DNA of 64,000 bases from Streptomyces sp. CB01635 (GTDB lineage Bacteria > Actinomycetota > Actinomycetes > Streptomycetales > Streptomycetaceae). The translations under genes were made by a program, and so were the position numbers. The stretch covers positions 72,459-136,458 of the forward strand of contig NZ_NNBL01000023.1 of assembly GCF_002803065.1 (NCBI RefSeq), in the 5' to 3' direction. The notes under the pieces are model-generated. The model was not told the DNA's origin and made no database searches. It was given only the letters and a program-made list of their open reading frames with translations. Below, piece by piece: positions 43,571 to 51,150 of this stretch; the first letter of the stretch is position 1; each line of letters starts with the position of its first letter.

Positions 43571-45286
43571 ATGACCAGCAGGCCGGAAACCTCCACGCAG
43601 ACCACCGGCGCACACCGGGCGCACCGCGACGGGCGCGGGCGACCTGCGCCGCGGACCGTACCCCAGCGCCCGACATCGCGCTACGAGCCTTATCTGGACG
43701 GCCTGTTCACGTACTGCCTGTCCGTCCTGTGCGATCACGACGACGCCCTCGCGGCACTGGGCGACGCCCTCGCGCTCGCCGAACGCCGCGGCTCCCGCGG
43801 CCCCGAATCCGAGAGCGACCGCAAGGCGTGGCTGTACGCGCTCGCGCGCTGGTCGTGCCTGCGGGCGCTCGCGGAGGCGAAGCGCCGCAGACAGGGGACG
43901 CACGCATCGGGCAGGCCCCACCCCGAAACCCCGCCCGCCAAAGAGACCCCCTCCGAAGAGATCCAGGCGCAGCGCCGCCGAGAGCTGGCGCTCCTGGCCT
44001 GGCCCGAGGCGGCCGGTACGACGCCCGAGCAGCGCGAGGCGCTGGAGCTGGCCGTACGGCACCAGCTGTCGCCCCGAGAGGTCGCCGCCGCGCTGGGCAC
44101 GGACCCGGCGCTCACCCGCGAGCTGCTCGCCTCCGCCGCCTGCGAGGTGGAACGCACCCGCGCCGCGCTGGCCGTGGTGGAGACCGGCACCTGCCCGAGC
44201 GTCGCCCGCCTCACCGGGGACAATCAGCTGCTGCTGAGCTCCGCCCTGCGCCGCGAGCTGGTCCGGCACGTCGACGACTGCCCCCGTTGCCGCCGCACCG
44301 CCGAGCGCGCCGTCCCCGGCGCCTGGCCCGGCACCACGGTCACTCCGGCCGCCCTGCCCCTCGCGACGGCCCCGCGCGCTGCCCTGCACCGGGCGATGGC
44401 CCATGGCAACCGCCCCCAGCGCGGCGCGGCACCCCGCTTCGACCGGCGCGGCTTCCCGATGGACCCCAAGGACCGCGCCGCCCGCCGCGACCGGCTACGC
44501 GCGCGTGCCGTCACGACGACGGTCGTCGCCACCGTCGTGGCCGCTCCGGTGCTGGCGCTGTGGGCGGCGTACCGGGGAGCGCCGCAGACGGGCGAGAGCC
44601 AGGACGGGCGCTCGATCAGCGCGAGCGAGGCCGGCGACCCGGGCGGGCTCGACGGCAACGGCGCGGACGGCGCGTACGAGAACGCGGGCAACGCGCGCAC
44701 GACCCCGGACCCCCGTTTCACCGCGGGCAGCCGCTCCCCGGACGTCTCCGTGGAGGTCATCAGCCCCGGCGGACCCTCGCACTCGGGCCCGGGCCGGCTC
44801 ACCGTCGAGGCGCAGCCGAGCGGCTCCGCGACCCTCATCACGCTGACGGCGTCGGGGAGTTCACCGGTCCACTGGTCCGCGCACACCGGAGCGAGCTGGC
44901 TCTATCTGACGAGCACGTCGGGAACGCTGCGGCCCGGCGAGTCGTTCACGATCCGGGTGTACGTCGATCACGACCGGGAGCCCGCCGGTCACTGGTCGGC
45001 GCGCATCGGCATCGACCCCTCCGGGGCCGTCATCTCAATAGAGGGACACGGGAGTTCGGGCCCCTCGGACCCGGGCCCCGACCCGTCGAACACGGGCCAC
45101 CCGGGCCCCGGCCCCTCGGACCCCACGCCGTCCGACCCCACGCCGTCGGACCCCGGCCCGTCCGACCCGGACCCCACTCCGTCCGACCAGAGCCCCACGC
45201 CGTCCGACCCGTCACCGAGCCCGTCGGCCCCCACGGACTCGTCACCGCCGCCGAGCGGCGGCGGCGCGAGCCCGAGCGGCGGCTAG
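43571..45286 (+). CDS. Membrane protein fusing degenerate ECF-sigma modules, zinc anti-sigma motif and external BACON domain
   Basis: 571 residues from the ATG at 43571 (an adjacent GTG at 43568 is possible), 10 bases after TACGGT. Residues 38-107 (YEPYLDGLFTYCLSVLCDHD, KAWLYALARWSCLRALAEAK) look like sigma region 2, residues 137-203 (TPEQREALELAVRHQLSPRE, VAAALGTDPALTRELLASAA) like region 4. Then comes HVDDCPRC (His233, Cys237, Cys240), the H-x3-C-x2-C of zinc anti-sigma factors. One transmembrane helix (about 313-332), an external BACON-type Ig domain (about 395-500, SGSSPVHWSAHTGASWLYLT) and a P-S-D repeat tail follow. The sigma parts lack the usual acidic region 2.1/2.2 core, so it may regulate rather than act as sigma. 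It is divergent from radA. Confidence 0.78.
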   Translation: MTSRPETSTQTTGAHRAHRDGRGRPAPRTVPQRPTSRYEPYLDGLFTYCLSVLCDHDDALAALGDALALAERRGSRGPESESDRKAWLYALARWSCLRALAEAKRRRQGTHASGRPHPETPPAKETPSEEIQAQRRRELALLAWPEAAGTTPEQREALELAVRHQLSPREVAAALGTDPALTRELLASAACEVERTRAALAVVETGTCPSVARLTGDNQLLLSSALRRELVRHVDDCPRCRRTAERAVPGAWPGTTVTPAALPLATAPRAALHRAMAHGNRPQRGAAPRFDRRGFPMDPKDRAARRDRLRARAVTTTVVATVVAAPVLALWAAYRGAPQTGESQDGRSISASEAGDPGGLDGNGADGAYENAGNARTTPDPRFTAGSRSPDVSVEVISPGGPSHSGPGRLTVEAQPSGSATLITLTASGSSPVHWSAHTGASWLYLTSTSGTLRPGESFTIRVYVDHDREPAGHWSARIGIDPSGAVISIEGHGSSGPSDPGPDPSNTGHPGPGPSDPTPSDPTPSDPGPSDPDPTPSDQSPTPSDPSPSPSAPTDSSPPPSGGGASPSGG

Positions 45287-45289
45287 CGC

Positions 45290-45313
45290 GGTCCCCGCCG
45301 GCCGGCGGGGACC
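45290..45313. terminator. Bidirectional terminator (perfect palindrome)
   Basis: A 24-base perfect palindrome, GGTCCCCGCCGG followed by its complement, four bases after the BACON gene stop and five before the end of the convergent Cys-rich protein gene. Confidence 0.8.
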
Positions 45314-45318
45314 GGGGG

Positions 45319-46320
45319 CTAGGAAGCGGTGGCGGGATCCGCCGGATGCGGCGCGAGCAGCGGCAGCTGGGAGGCCAGGCGCTCCTCGCACAGCTCGGCG
45401 AGGCGGTCGTAGCCCTCCTTGCCCATGAGCTCGGTCAGCTCGGGCCGGTAGGAGACGTACACAGGGTCGCCCGCGCCGTGGGCCGACGTCGCCGAGGTGC
45501 ACCACCAGTGCAGGTCGTGGCCGCCCGGGCCCCAGCCGCGGCGGTCGTACTCACCGATGGACACCTGGAGCACGCGGGTGTCGTCGGGCCGGTCGATCCA
45601 CTCGTAGGTCCGGCGGACCGGGAGCTGCCAGCACACGTCCGGCTTGGTCTCCAGGGGCTCGCGGCCCTCCTTGATCGCCAGGATGTGCAGCGAGCAGCCC
45701 GCGCCGCCCTTGAAGCCGGGACGGTTCTGGAAGATGCACGAGCCGTTGTACGGGCGGGTCTGGCGCTCGCCGTCCTCGTCCTTGGAGACCCAACCTGTCT
45801 CCGTACCGACCTCGTGGTGCTGCCAGATGTCGGGCGTGAGCCGCGCCACGAAGCCGGCCACGCGCTTCTCGTCGTCCTCGTCGGAGAAGTGGGCGCCGAG
45901 CGTGCAGCAGCCGTCGTCCGCGCGGCCCGCCTGGATGCCCTGGCAGCCGCTCCCGAAGATGCAGCTCCAGCGCGAGGTCAGCCACGTCAGATCGCAGCGG
46001 AAGATCTGCTCGTCGTCCGCGGGGTCGGGGAACTCGACCCAGGCGCGGGCGAAGTCCAGACCCTTCTCGTCCGGGACGGAACCCTTCGCCGTGCCCTTTG
46101 AAGACGAGCCCTTCGAGGACGTGCCCTTCGAGGACGAGCCCTTCGCGGACGCCCCCTTTGAGCCCTTCGAAGATGCCGTCTTCGCCGATGACTCGTTCAG
46201 CAGTGACCCCTTAGTTCCTGATTCCTTCGACTTCGGCGCCTTGGACGGCTTACTGGCCGACTTGGCTTCCTTGTCGCTTTTACCGCGCTTGTCGGCGTTG
46301 ACCTTTTTCGTCTTTGGCAC
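45319..46320 (-). CDS. Cys-rich conserved protein with Ser/Lys/Gly repeat N-terminus
   Basis: 333 residues, GTG start. The first 85 residues are a disordered basic tract of Ser-Lys-Gly repeats (SSKGTSSKGSSSKGTAKG). The remainder is a globular domain with about nine Cys arranged as CDLTWLTSRWSCIFGSGCQG, ADDGCCTLGAHF, GSCIFQNRPGFKGGAGCSLH and KPDVCWQLPVRR. The spacing resembles DUF3109/YkgJ-like proteins thought to bind zinc or iron-sulfur clusters. No signal peptide: it should be cytoplasmic. Its role is unknown; the basic tail could contact nucleic acid or the membrane. Confidence 0.78.
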   Translation of the reverse strand: MPKTKKVNADKRGKSDKEAKSASKPSKAPKSKESGTKGSLLNESSAKTASSKGSKGASAKGSSSKGTSSKGSSSKGTAKGSVPDEKGLDFARAWVEFPDPADDEQIFRCDLTWLTSRWSCIFGSGCQGIQAGRADDGCCTLGAHFSDEDDEKRVAGFVARLTPDIWQHHEVGTETGWVSKDEDGERQTRPYNGSCIFQNRPGFKGGAGCSLHILAIKEGREPLETKPDVCWQLPVRRTYEWIDRPDDTRVLQVSIGEYDRRGWGPGGHDLHWWCTSATSAHGAGDPVYVSYRPELTELMGKEGYDRLAELCEERLASQLPLLAPHPADPATAS

Positions 46321-46356
46321 GGTTCCAGGGTAAGCGCGCTGCGGTGCCCTCGGGGA

Positions 46357-46384
46357 CTGACGCCCGCCCCAGGCGCAGTAGCGT
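46357..46384 (+). promoter_or_regulatory. Promoter of the ppx/gppA gene, leaderless
   Basis: CTGACG (46357-46362), 16-base spacer, TAGCGT (46379-46384). The ATG of the next gene lies seven bases downstream, where transcription should begin. Confidence 0.5.
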
Positions 46385-46391
46385 TCCGTTT

Positions 46392-47324
46392 ATGAGACTC
46401 GGTGTCCTCGACGTGGGTTCGAACACGGTGCACTTGCTTGTGGTGGACGCACACCCGGGCGCGCGACCGCTGCCCGCGCACTCGCACAAGGCGGAGCTGC
46501 GGCTCGCGCAGCTCCTCGACGACCGTGGCGCCATCAGCCCCGACGGCGTGGCCCGGCTGACCGCCACCGTGCGGGACGCCCTGGAGGCGGCCGAGGACAA
46601 AGGCGTCGAGGACCTCGTCCCCTTCGCGACCTCCGCCGTACGCGAGGCGAGCAACGCCGACGAGGTCCTCGCCCGGGTCAAGGAGGACACCGGCGTCGAG
46701 CTGCGCGTCCTCACCGGCGAGGAGGAGGCCCGGCTCACCTTCCTCGCGGCCCGCCGCTGGTTCGGCTGGTCGGCCGGGAAGCTGCTCGTCCTGGACATCG
46801 GCGGCGGCTCCCTCGAGATCGCGTACGGCATCGACGAGGAGCCCGACGCCGCGGTGTCGCTGCCGCTCGGGGCGGGGCGCCTGACGGCGGGCTGGCTGCC
46901 GGGTGACCCGCCGGACGCCGCGGACATCAAGGCGCTGCGCCGGCACGTGCGGGCGCAGATCGCGCGCTCGGTCGGGGAGTTCACGCGCTTCGGCAAACCC
47001 GATCACGTCGTCGCCACGTCCAAGACGTTCAAGCAGCTCGCGCGCCTGGCCGGAGCGGCCCGCTCCACCGAGGGGCTGTACGTACAGCGAGACCTGAAGC
47101 GCAAGTCCCTGGAGGACTGGGTGCCGCGCCTCGCCGCGATGACGGAGGCGGAGCGCGCCGAGCTCCCCGGGGTCTCGGAGGGCCGAGCGGGCCAGCTGCT
47201 CGCGGGCGCGCTGGTGGCCGAGGGTGCCATGGACCTGTTCGGGGTGGAAACCCTGGAGGTCTGCCCCTGGGCGCTCCGGGAGGGCGTGATCCTCAGGCGG
47301 CTCGACCACATGCCGGGGGTCTGA
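46392..47324 (+). CDS. Ppx/GppA-family exopolyphosphatase / pppGpp phosphohydrolase
   Basis: 310 residues, the short actinobacterial form made of the two ASKHA domains without the C-terminal HD-like part. Motifs: LGVLDVGSNTVHLLVVDAHP (P1), FATSAVREASNADEVL, VLTGEEEARLTFLAAR and LVLDIGGGSLEIAYG (P2). Such enzymes hydrolyse inorganic polyphosphate from its ends and/or pppGpp, linking phosphate and stringent control. Streptomyces carry more than one paralogue, so the individual role is not clear. A hairpin terminator follows. Confidence 0.9.
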   Translation: MRLGVLDVGSNTVHLLVVDAHPGARPLPAHSHKAELRLAQLLDDRGAISPDGVARLTATVRDALEAAEDKGVEDLVPFATSAVREASNADEVLARVKEDTGVELRVLTGEEEARLTFLAARRWFGWSAGKLLVLDIGGGSLEIAYGIDEEPDAAVSLPLGAGRLTAGWLPGDPPDAADIKALRRHVRAQIARSVGEFTRFGKPDHVVATSKTFKQLARLAGAARSTEGLYVQRDLKRKSLEDWVPRLAAMTEAERAELPGVSEGRAGQLLAGALVAEGAMDLFGVETLEVCPWALREGVILRRLDHMPGV

Positions 47325-47340
47325 CGGGACGTACCGCGGG

Positions 47341-47378
47341 CCGCGGCCGGGTCGCGGTCACGGGCACCCCGGCCGCGG
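47341..47378 (+). terminator. Terminator after ppx/gppA
   Basis: 11-bp stem CCGCGGCCGGG (47341-47351) with CCCGGCCGCGG (47368-47378), 16-base loop. Confidence 0.7.
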
Positions 47379-47494
47379 TGGCTCCCGCCACTGCCCGGGG
47401 CCGCCGGCCGGGGATGCCCCATTGAGGCGCACCCCACAGCGCCCGCCCGCCGACCACCTCCCCGGGGCTCAGCCGGGGCCCGTACTCTGTCTCC

Positions 47495-48319
47495 GTGGCA
47501 GAACCAGTGGTGCGCATCCCGGATGCGAAGGTCGCCCTGTCGACGGCCTCGGTCTATCCGGAGTCGACGGCGACGGCCTTCGAGATCGCGGCACGCCTGG
47601 GCTACGACGGCGTCGAGGTCATGGTCTGGACCGACCCCGTCAGCCAGGACATCGAGGCCCTGCGCCGGCTCTCCGACTACCACCAGGTCCCGATCCTCGC
47701 CGTGCACGCGCCCTGTCTGCTGATCACGCAGCGCGTCTGGTCCACCGACCCGTGGACCAAGCTCCAGCGCGCGAAGTCGGCGGCCGAGAAGCTCGGCGCG
47801 TCCACGGTCGTCGTCCACCCGCCCTTCCGCTGGCAGCGCCAGTACGCACGCGACTTCGTCGACGGCATCTGGCGCATGGCCGACGAGACGGAAGTCCGCT
47901 TCGCTGTCGAGAACATGTACCCCTGGCGCTACCGCGACCGCGAGATGCTCGCGTACGCCCCCGACTGGGACGTCACCAAGGACGACTACCGGCACTTCAC
48001 GATCGACCTCAGCCACACCGCGACGGCCCGCACCGACGCGATGTCGATGATCGACCGCATGGGCGACCGCCTCGGCCACGTCCACCTCGCCGACGGCGGC
48101 GGCTCCAGCAAGGACGAGCACCTGGTCCCCGGCCGCGGCACGCAGCCCTGCGCCGAGCTCCTGGAGCGCCTCGCCCTGACCGGCTTCGACGGGCACGTCG
48201 TCATCGAGGTCAACACCCGCCGCGCCATGTCCAGCGCCGAACGTGAGGCCGACCTCGCCGAGGCACTCGCCTTCACCCGGCTCCACCTCGCGTCGGCGGT
48301 CCGGGTCCCCCGCTCATGA
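47495..48319 (+). CDS. TIM-barrel sugar phosphate isomerase/epimerase family protein
   Basis: 274 residues from a GTG six bases after TACTCT (47483-47488), suggesting a leaderless message. The AP endonuclease 2-type TIM barrel is evident: STASVYPESTATAFEIAARL, GYDGVEVMVW, STVVVHPPFRW, FAVENMYPW, FTIDLSHTA, GHVHLADGGGSSKDEHLVPG and HVVIEVNTR. His, Asp and Glu residues in these motifs would bind two or three metal ions. The family covers xylose isomerase-like epimerases, so the substrate is open. Its stop overlaps the start of a TetR gene, probably its regulator or operon partner. Confidence 0.87.
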   Translation: MAEPVVRIPDAKVALSTASVYPESTATAFEIAARLGYDGVEVMVWTDPVSQDIEALRRLSDYHQVPILAVHAPCLLITQRVWSTDPWTKLQRAKSAAEKLGASTVVVHPPFRWQRQYARDFVDGIWRMADETEVRFAVENMYPWRYRDREMLAYAPDWDVTKDDYRHFTIDLSHTATARTDAMSMIDRMGDRLGHVHLADGGGSSKDEHLVPGRGTQPCAELLERLALTGFDGHVVIEVNTRRAMSSAEREADLAEALAFTRLHLASAVRVPRS

Positions 48320-48948
48320 CCGACCCGGACGTCCCTCCCGTACGCCGCAGGGGGCGGCCCTCCCGTACGCAGACGGAGGCGGCCGGCCCCGCGACCCGCG
48401 ACCGCATCCTGGAGGCGGCCCGCGCGGAGTTCTCCGAGCGTGGCTACGAGAAGACGTCGGTACGCGGCATCGCCAAGGCGGCGGGCGTGGACGCGGCACT
48501 GGTGCACCACTACTTCGGCACGAAGGAGCAGGTCTTCGAGGCATCCATCGAGGTCGCCTTCGCCCCCGCCCTGAACGCGCCGGCCGCCATCGAGGACGGC
48601 CCGACGGCCGGCGTCGGCGAGCGCCTCACCCGTTTCATCTTCTCCGTGTGGGAGAACCCGGCGACCCGTGCCCCGCTCCTCGCGATCGTCCGCTCGGCCG
48701 TGAACAACGAGACCGCGGCGGCCGTCTTCCGGCGCCTGGTCGCCGTACAGCTGCTGCGGAAGATCGCCGGGCAGCTCGACCTGCCGTCCGAGGAGGCCGA
48801 GCTCAGGGCGGAGCTGGCGGCGGCGCAGCTCGTGGGGGTCGCGATGCTGCGGTACGTGATCAAGGTGGAACCGCTGGCGTCGGCCGACATGGAGCGGATC
48901 GTCGAGCGGGTGGCGCCGGTGGTGCAGGGGCATCTGACGGGGGAGTGA
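48316..48948 (+). CDS. TetR-family transcriptional regulator
   Basis: 210 residues. The N-terminal DNA-binding domain reads ATRDRILEAARAEFSERGYE, KTSVRGIAKAAGVDAALVHHYFG; the C-terminal part resembles TetR_C_17-type domains. ATGA overlap with the TIM-barrel gene couples the two. A hairpin 21 bases downstream could end the transcript. Ligand unknown. Confidence 0.92.
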   Translation: MTDPDVPPVRRRGRPSRTQTEAAGPATRDRILEAARAEFSERGYEKTSVRGIAKAAGVDAALVHHYFGTKEQVFEASIEVAFAPALNAPAAIEDGPTAGVGERLTRFIFSVWENPATRAPLLAIVRSAVNNETAAAVFRRLVAVQLLRKIAGQLDLPSEEAELRAELAAAQLVGVAMLRYVIKVEPLASADMERIVERVAPVVQGHLTGE

Positions 48949-48969
48949 CGAGGGCTCCGGCCGGCTGAA

Positions 48970-48997
48970 CGGGACATACAGCGAGACGCCTGTCCCG
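48970..48997 (+). terminator. Hairpin between the TetR gene and ilvD
   Basis: CGGGACA (48970-48976) with TGTCCCG (48991-48997). A second hairpin of GGGCCC arms (49066-49071 and 49078-49083) lies just before the ilvD ribosome site. No branched-chain-codon leader peptide was found. Confidence 0.45.
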
Positions 48998-49101
48998 CAT
49001 TACGGACGCTCTGTCCGGATCCTGGATCGGCGGCGTACGCTCGATAGCAGCCCTATCTGCCGCACGGGCCCGTATGCGGGCCCTTGAAGGAGCGAGCGAC
49101 G

Positions 49102-50955
49102 ATGCCCGAGCTGAGGTCCCGCACAGTTACTCATGGACGCAACATGGCGGGCGCGCGCGCCCTTATGCGCGCCTCCGGGGTACCCGGTGCGGACATCGGC
49201 CGGAAGCCGATCATCGCCGTGGCCAACTCGTTCACCGAGTTCGTGCCCGGCCACACCCACCTGCAGCCGGTCGGCCGCATCGTCTCCGACGCGATCACGG
49301 CGGCGGGCGGTATCGCACGCGAGTTCAACACGATCGCCGTCGACGACGGCATCGCGATGGGCCACGGCGGCATGCTCTACTCGCTGCCCTCCCGCGACCT
49401 GATCGCGGACAGCGTCGAGTACATGGTCGAGGCACACTGCGCCGACGCCCTGATCTGCATCTCGAACTGCGACAAGATCACGCCCGGCATGCTGATGGCG
49501 GCCCTGCGCCTGAACATCCCGACGGTCTTCGTCTCCGGCGGCCCGATGGAGTCCGGCCGCGCCACCCTGGTCGACGGCACCGTCCGCACGCTCGACCTCG
49601 TCGACGCGATCTCCGACGCCGTGAACGACAAGATCTCGGACGAGGACATCCTCCGTATCGAGGAGAACGCCTGTCCGACCTGCGGTTCCTGTTCCGGCAT
49701 GTTCACGGCCAACTCCATGAACTGCCTGACGGAGGTCATCGGCCTCTCCCTCCCCGGCAACGGCTCGGTCCTCGCGACGCACACGGCCCGCAAGGCGCTG
49801 TACGAGAACGCGGCCCGCACCGTCATGGACATCACGCGCCGCTACTACGAGGAGGACGACGAGTCGGTCCTGCCGCGTAACGTCGCCACCTTCGCGGCCT
49901 TCCAGAACGCCATGGCCCTCGACATCGCCATGGGCGGCTCCACCAACACGATCCTGCACCTGCTGGCCGCCGCGCAGGAGGCGGGCGTCGCCTTCGGCCT
50001 GGACGAGATCAACGAGGTCTCGCGCCGTGTGCCGTGCCTCGCCAAGGTCGCGCCGAACGTGGCGAAGGACCGCACGTACTACATGGAGGACGTGCACCGC
50101 GCCGGCGGCATCCCCGCCCTCCTCGGCGAGCTGTACCGGGCCGGCCTCCTGAACGAGGACGTCCACTCCGTCCACAGTCCGTCGCTGTCCGACTGGCTGA
50201 AGACGTGGGACGTGCGCGGGGGCTCCCCGTCCGCGGAGGCCGTCGAGATGTGGCACGCGGCCCCCGGCTGCGTCCGCTCGGCGGAGGCGTTCTCCCAGTC
50301 GGAGCGCTGGGAGGCGCTCGACGTGGACGCCGAGAACGGCTGCATCCGGTCCGCCGAGCACGCGTACTCGCAGGACGGCGGCCTGGCGGTCCTCAAGGGC
50401 AACCTGGCGGTCGACGGCTGCGTCGTGAAGACGGCGGGCGTCGACGAGTCGATCTGGACCTTCGAGGGTCCGGCGGTCGTCTGCGAATCGCAGGAGGACG
50501 CCGTCGACAAGATCCTCAAGAAGGAGATCACGCACGGCGACGTCGTGGTCATCCGCTACGAGGGCCCCAAGGGCGGTCCCGGCATGCAGGAGATGCTCTA
50601 CCCGACGTCGTTCCTCAAGGGCCGCGGCCTCGGCAAGACCTGCGCCCTGATCACGGACGGCCGCTTCTCCGGCGGCACGTCGGGCCTGTCCATCGGTCAC
50701 GCCTCGCCCGAGGCGGCGTCCGGCGGCACGATCGCCCTCGTCCAGGACGGCGACCGGATCCGCATCGACATCCCGAACCGCTCGATCGAACTCCTCGTCC
50801 CCGACGCGGAGCTGGCCACCCGCCGCGAGGCCCTGAACGGCGTCTACGCCCCGGTCGCCCGGGAACGCAAGGTCTCGGCGGCGCTGCGCGCGTACGCCGC
50901 GATGGCCACGAGCGCGGACAAGGGCGCGGTGCGGGACGTCTCGAAGCTGGGCTGA
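49102..50955 (+). CDS. ilvD: Dihydroxy-acid dehydratase
   Basis: 617 residues, same class as E. coli IlvD. It dehydrates 2,3-dihydroxy-isovalerate and -methylvalerate to the keto acids for valine, isoleucine, leucine and (via ketoisovalerate) pantothenate. Iron-sulfur ligands are in CISNCDK and CPTCGSCSGMFTANSMNC; other landmarks are GHTHLQPVG, AMGGSTNTILHLLAAAQEAG, YEGPKGGPGMQEML and DGRFSGGTSGLSIGH. The ATG at 49102 is 11 bases behind AAGGAG. It is monocistronic, between the TetR gene and a strong terminator. Confidence 0.97.
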   Translation: MPELRSRTVTHGRNMAGARALMRASGVPGADIGRKPIIAVANSFTEFVPGHTHLQPVGRIVSDAITAAGGIAREFNTIAVDDGIAMGHGGMLYSLPSRDLIADSVEYMVEAHCADALICISNCDKITPGMLMAALRLNIPTVFVSGGPMESGRATLVDGTVRTLDLVDAISDAVNDKISDEDILRIEENACPTCGSCSGMFTANSMNCLTEVIGLSLPGNGSVLATHTARKALYENAARTVMDITRRYYEEDDESVLPRNVATFAAFQNAMALDIAMGGSTNTILHLLAAAQEAGVAFGLDEINEVSRRVPCLAKVAPNVAKDRTYYMEDVHRAGGIPALLGELYRAGLLNEDVHSVHSPSLSDWLKTWDVRGGSPSAEAVEMWHAAPGCVRSAEAFSQSERWEALDVDAENGCIRSAEHAYSQDGGLAVLKGNLAVDGCVVKTAGVDESIWTFEGPAVVCESQEDAVDKILKKEITHGDVVVIRYEGPKGGPGMQEMLYPTSFLKGRGLGKTCALITDGRFSGGTSGLSIGHASPEAASGGTIALVQDGDRIRIDIPNRSIELLVPDAELATRREALNGVYAPVARERKVSAALRAYAAMATSADKGAVRDVSKLG

Positions 50956-51040
50956 GGACCGGCTGCCGCCGGATGAGGCGGTGACGTGACTCTGTCGGAG
51001 CCCGCATTGGCCGGTGCCACTGCCGATACCGATGCTGATG

Positions 51041-51080
51041 TGAGCCCGCCCGGCGGCGATTTCGCTGCCGGGCGGGCTCA
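51041..51080. terminator. Bidirectional terminator between ilvD and the kinase gene
   Basis: 14-bp stem TGAGCCCGCCCGGC (51041-51054) with GCCGGGCGGGCTCA (51067-51080), 12-base loop. A 13-base direct repeat ATGTCTGTACGGC follows (51080 and 51105). Confidence 0.85.
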
Positions 51081-51150
51081 TGTCTGTACGGCGACTGCCC
51101 TTATGTCTGTACGGCCACCGTGCCTGACCTGAGTGCTGCCCCGGCCCACG

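Noticed and set aside
49002..49101. Branched-chain amino-acid attenuator before ilvD
   Set aside because: Hairpins exist but no leader peptide with runs of Ile, Val or Leu codons was found.
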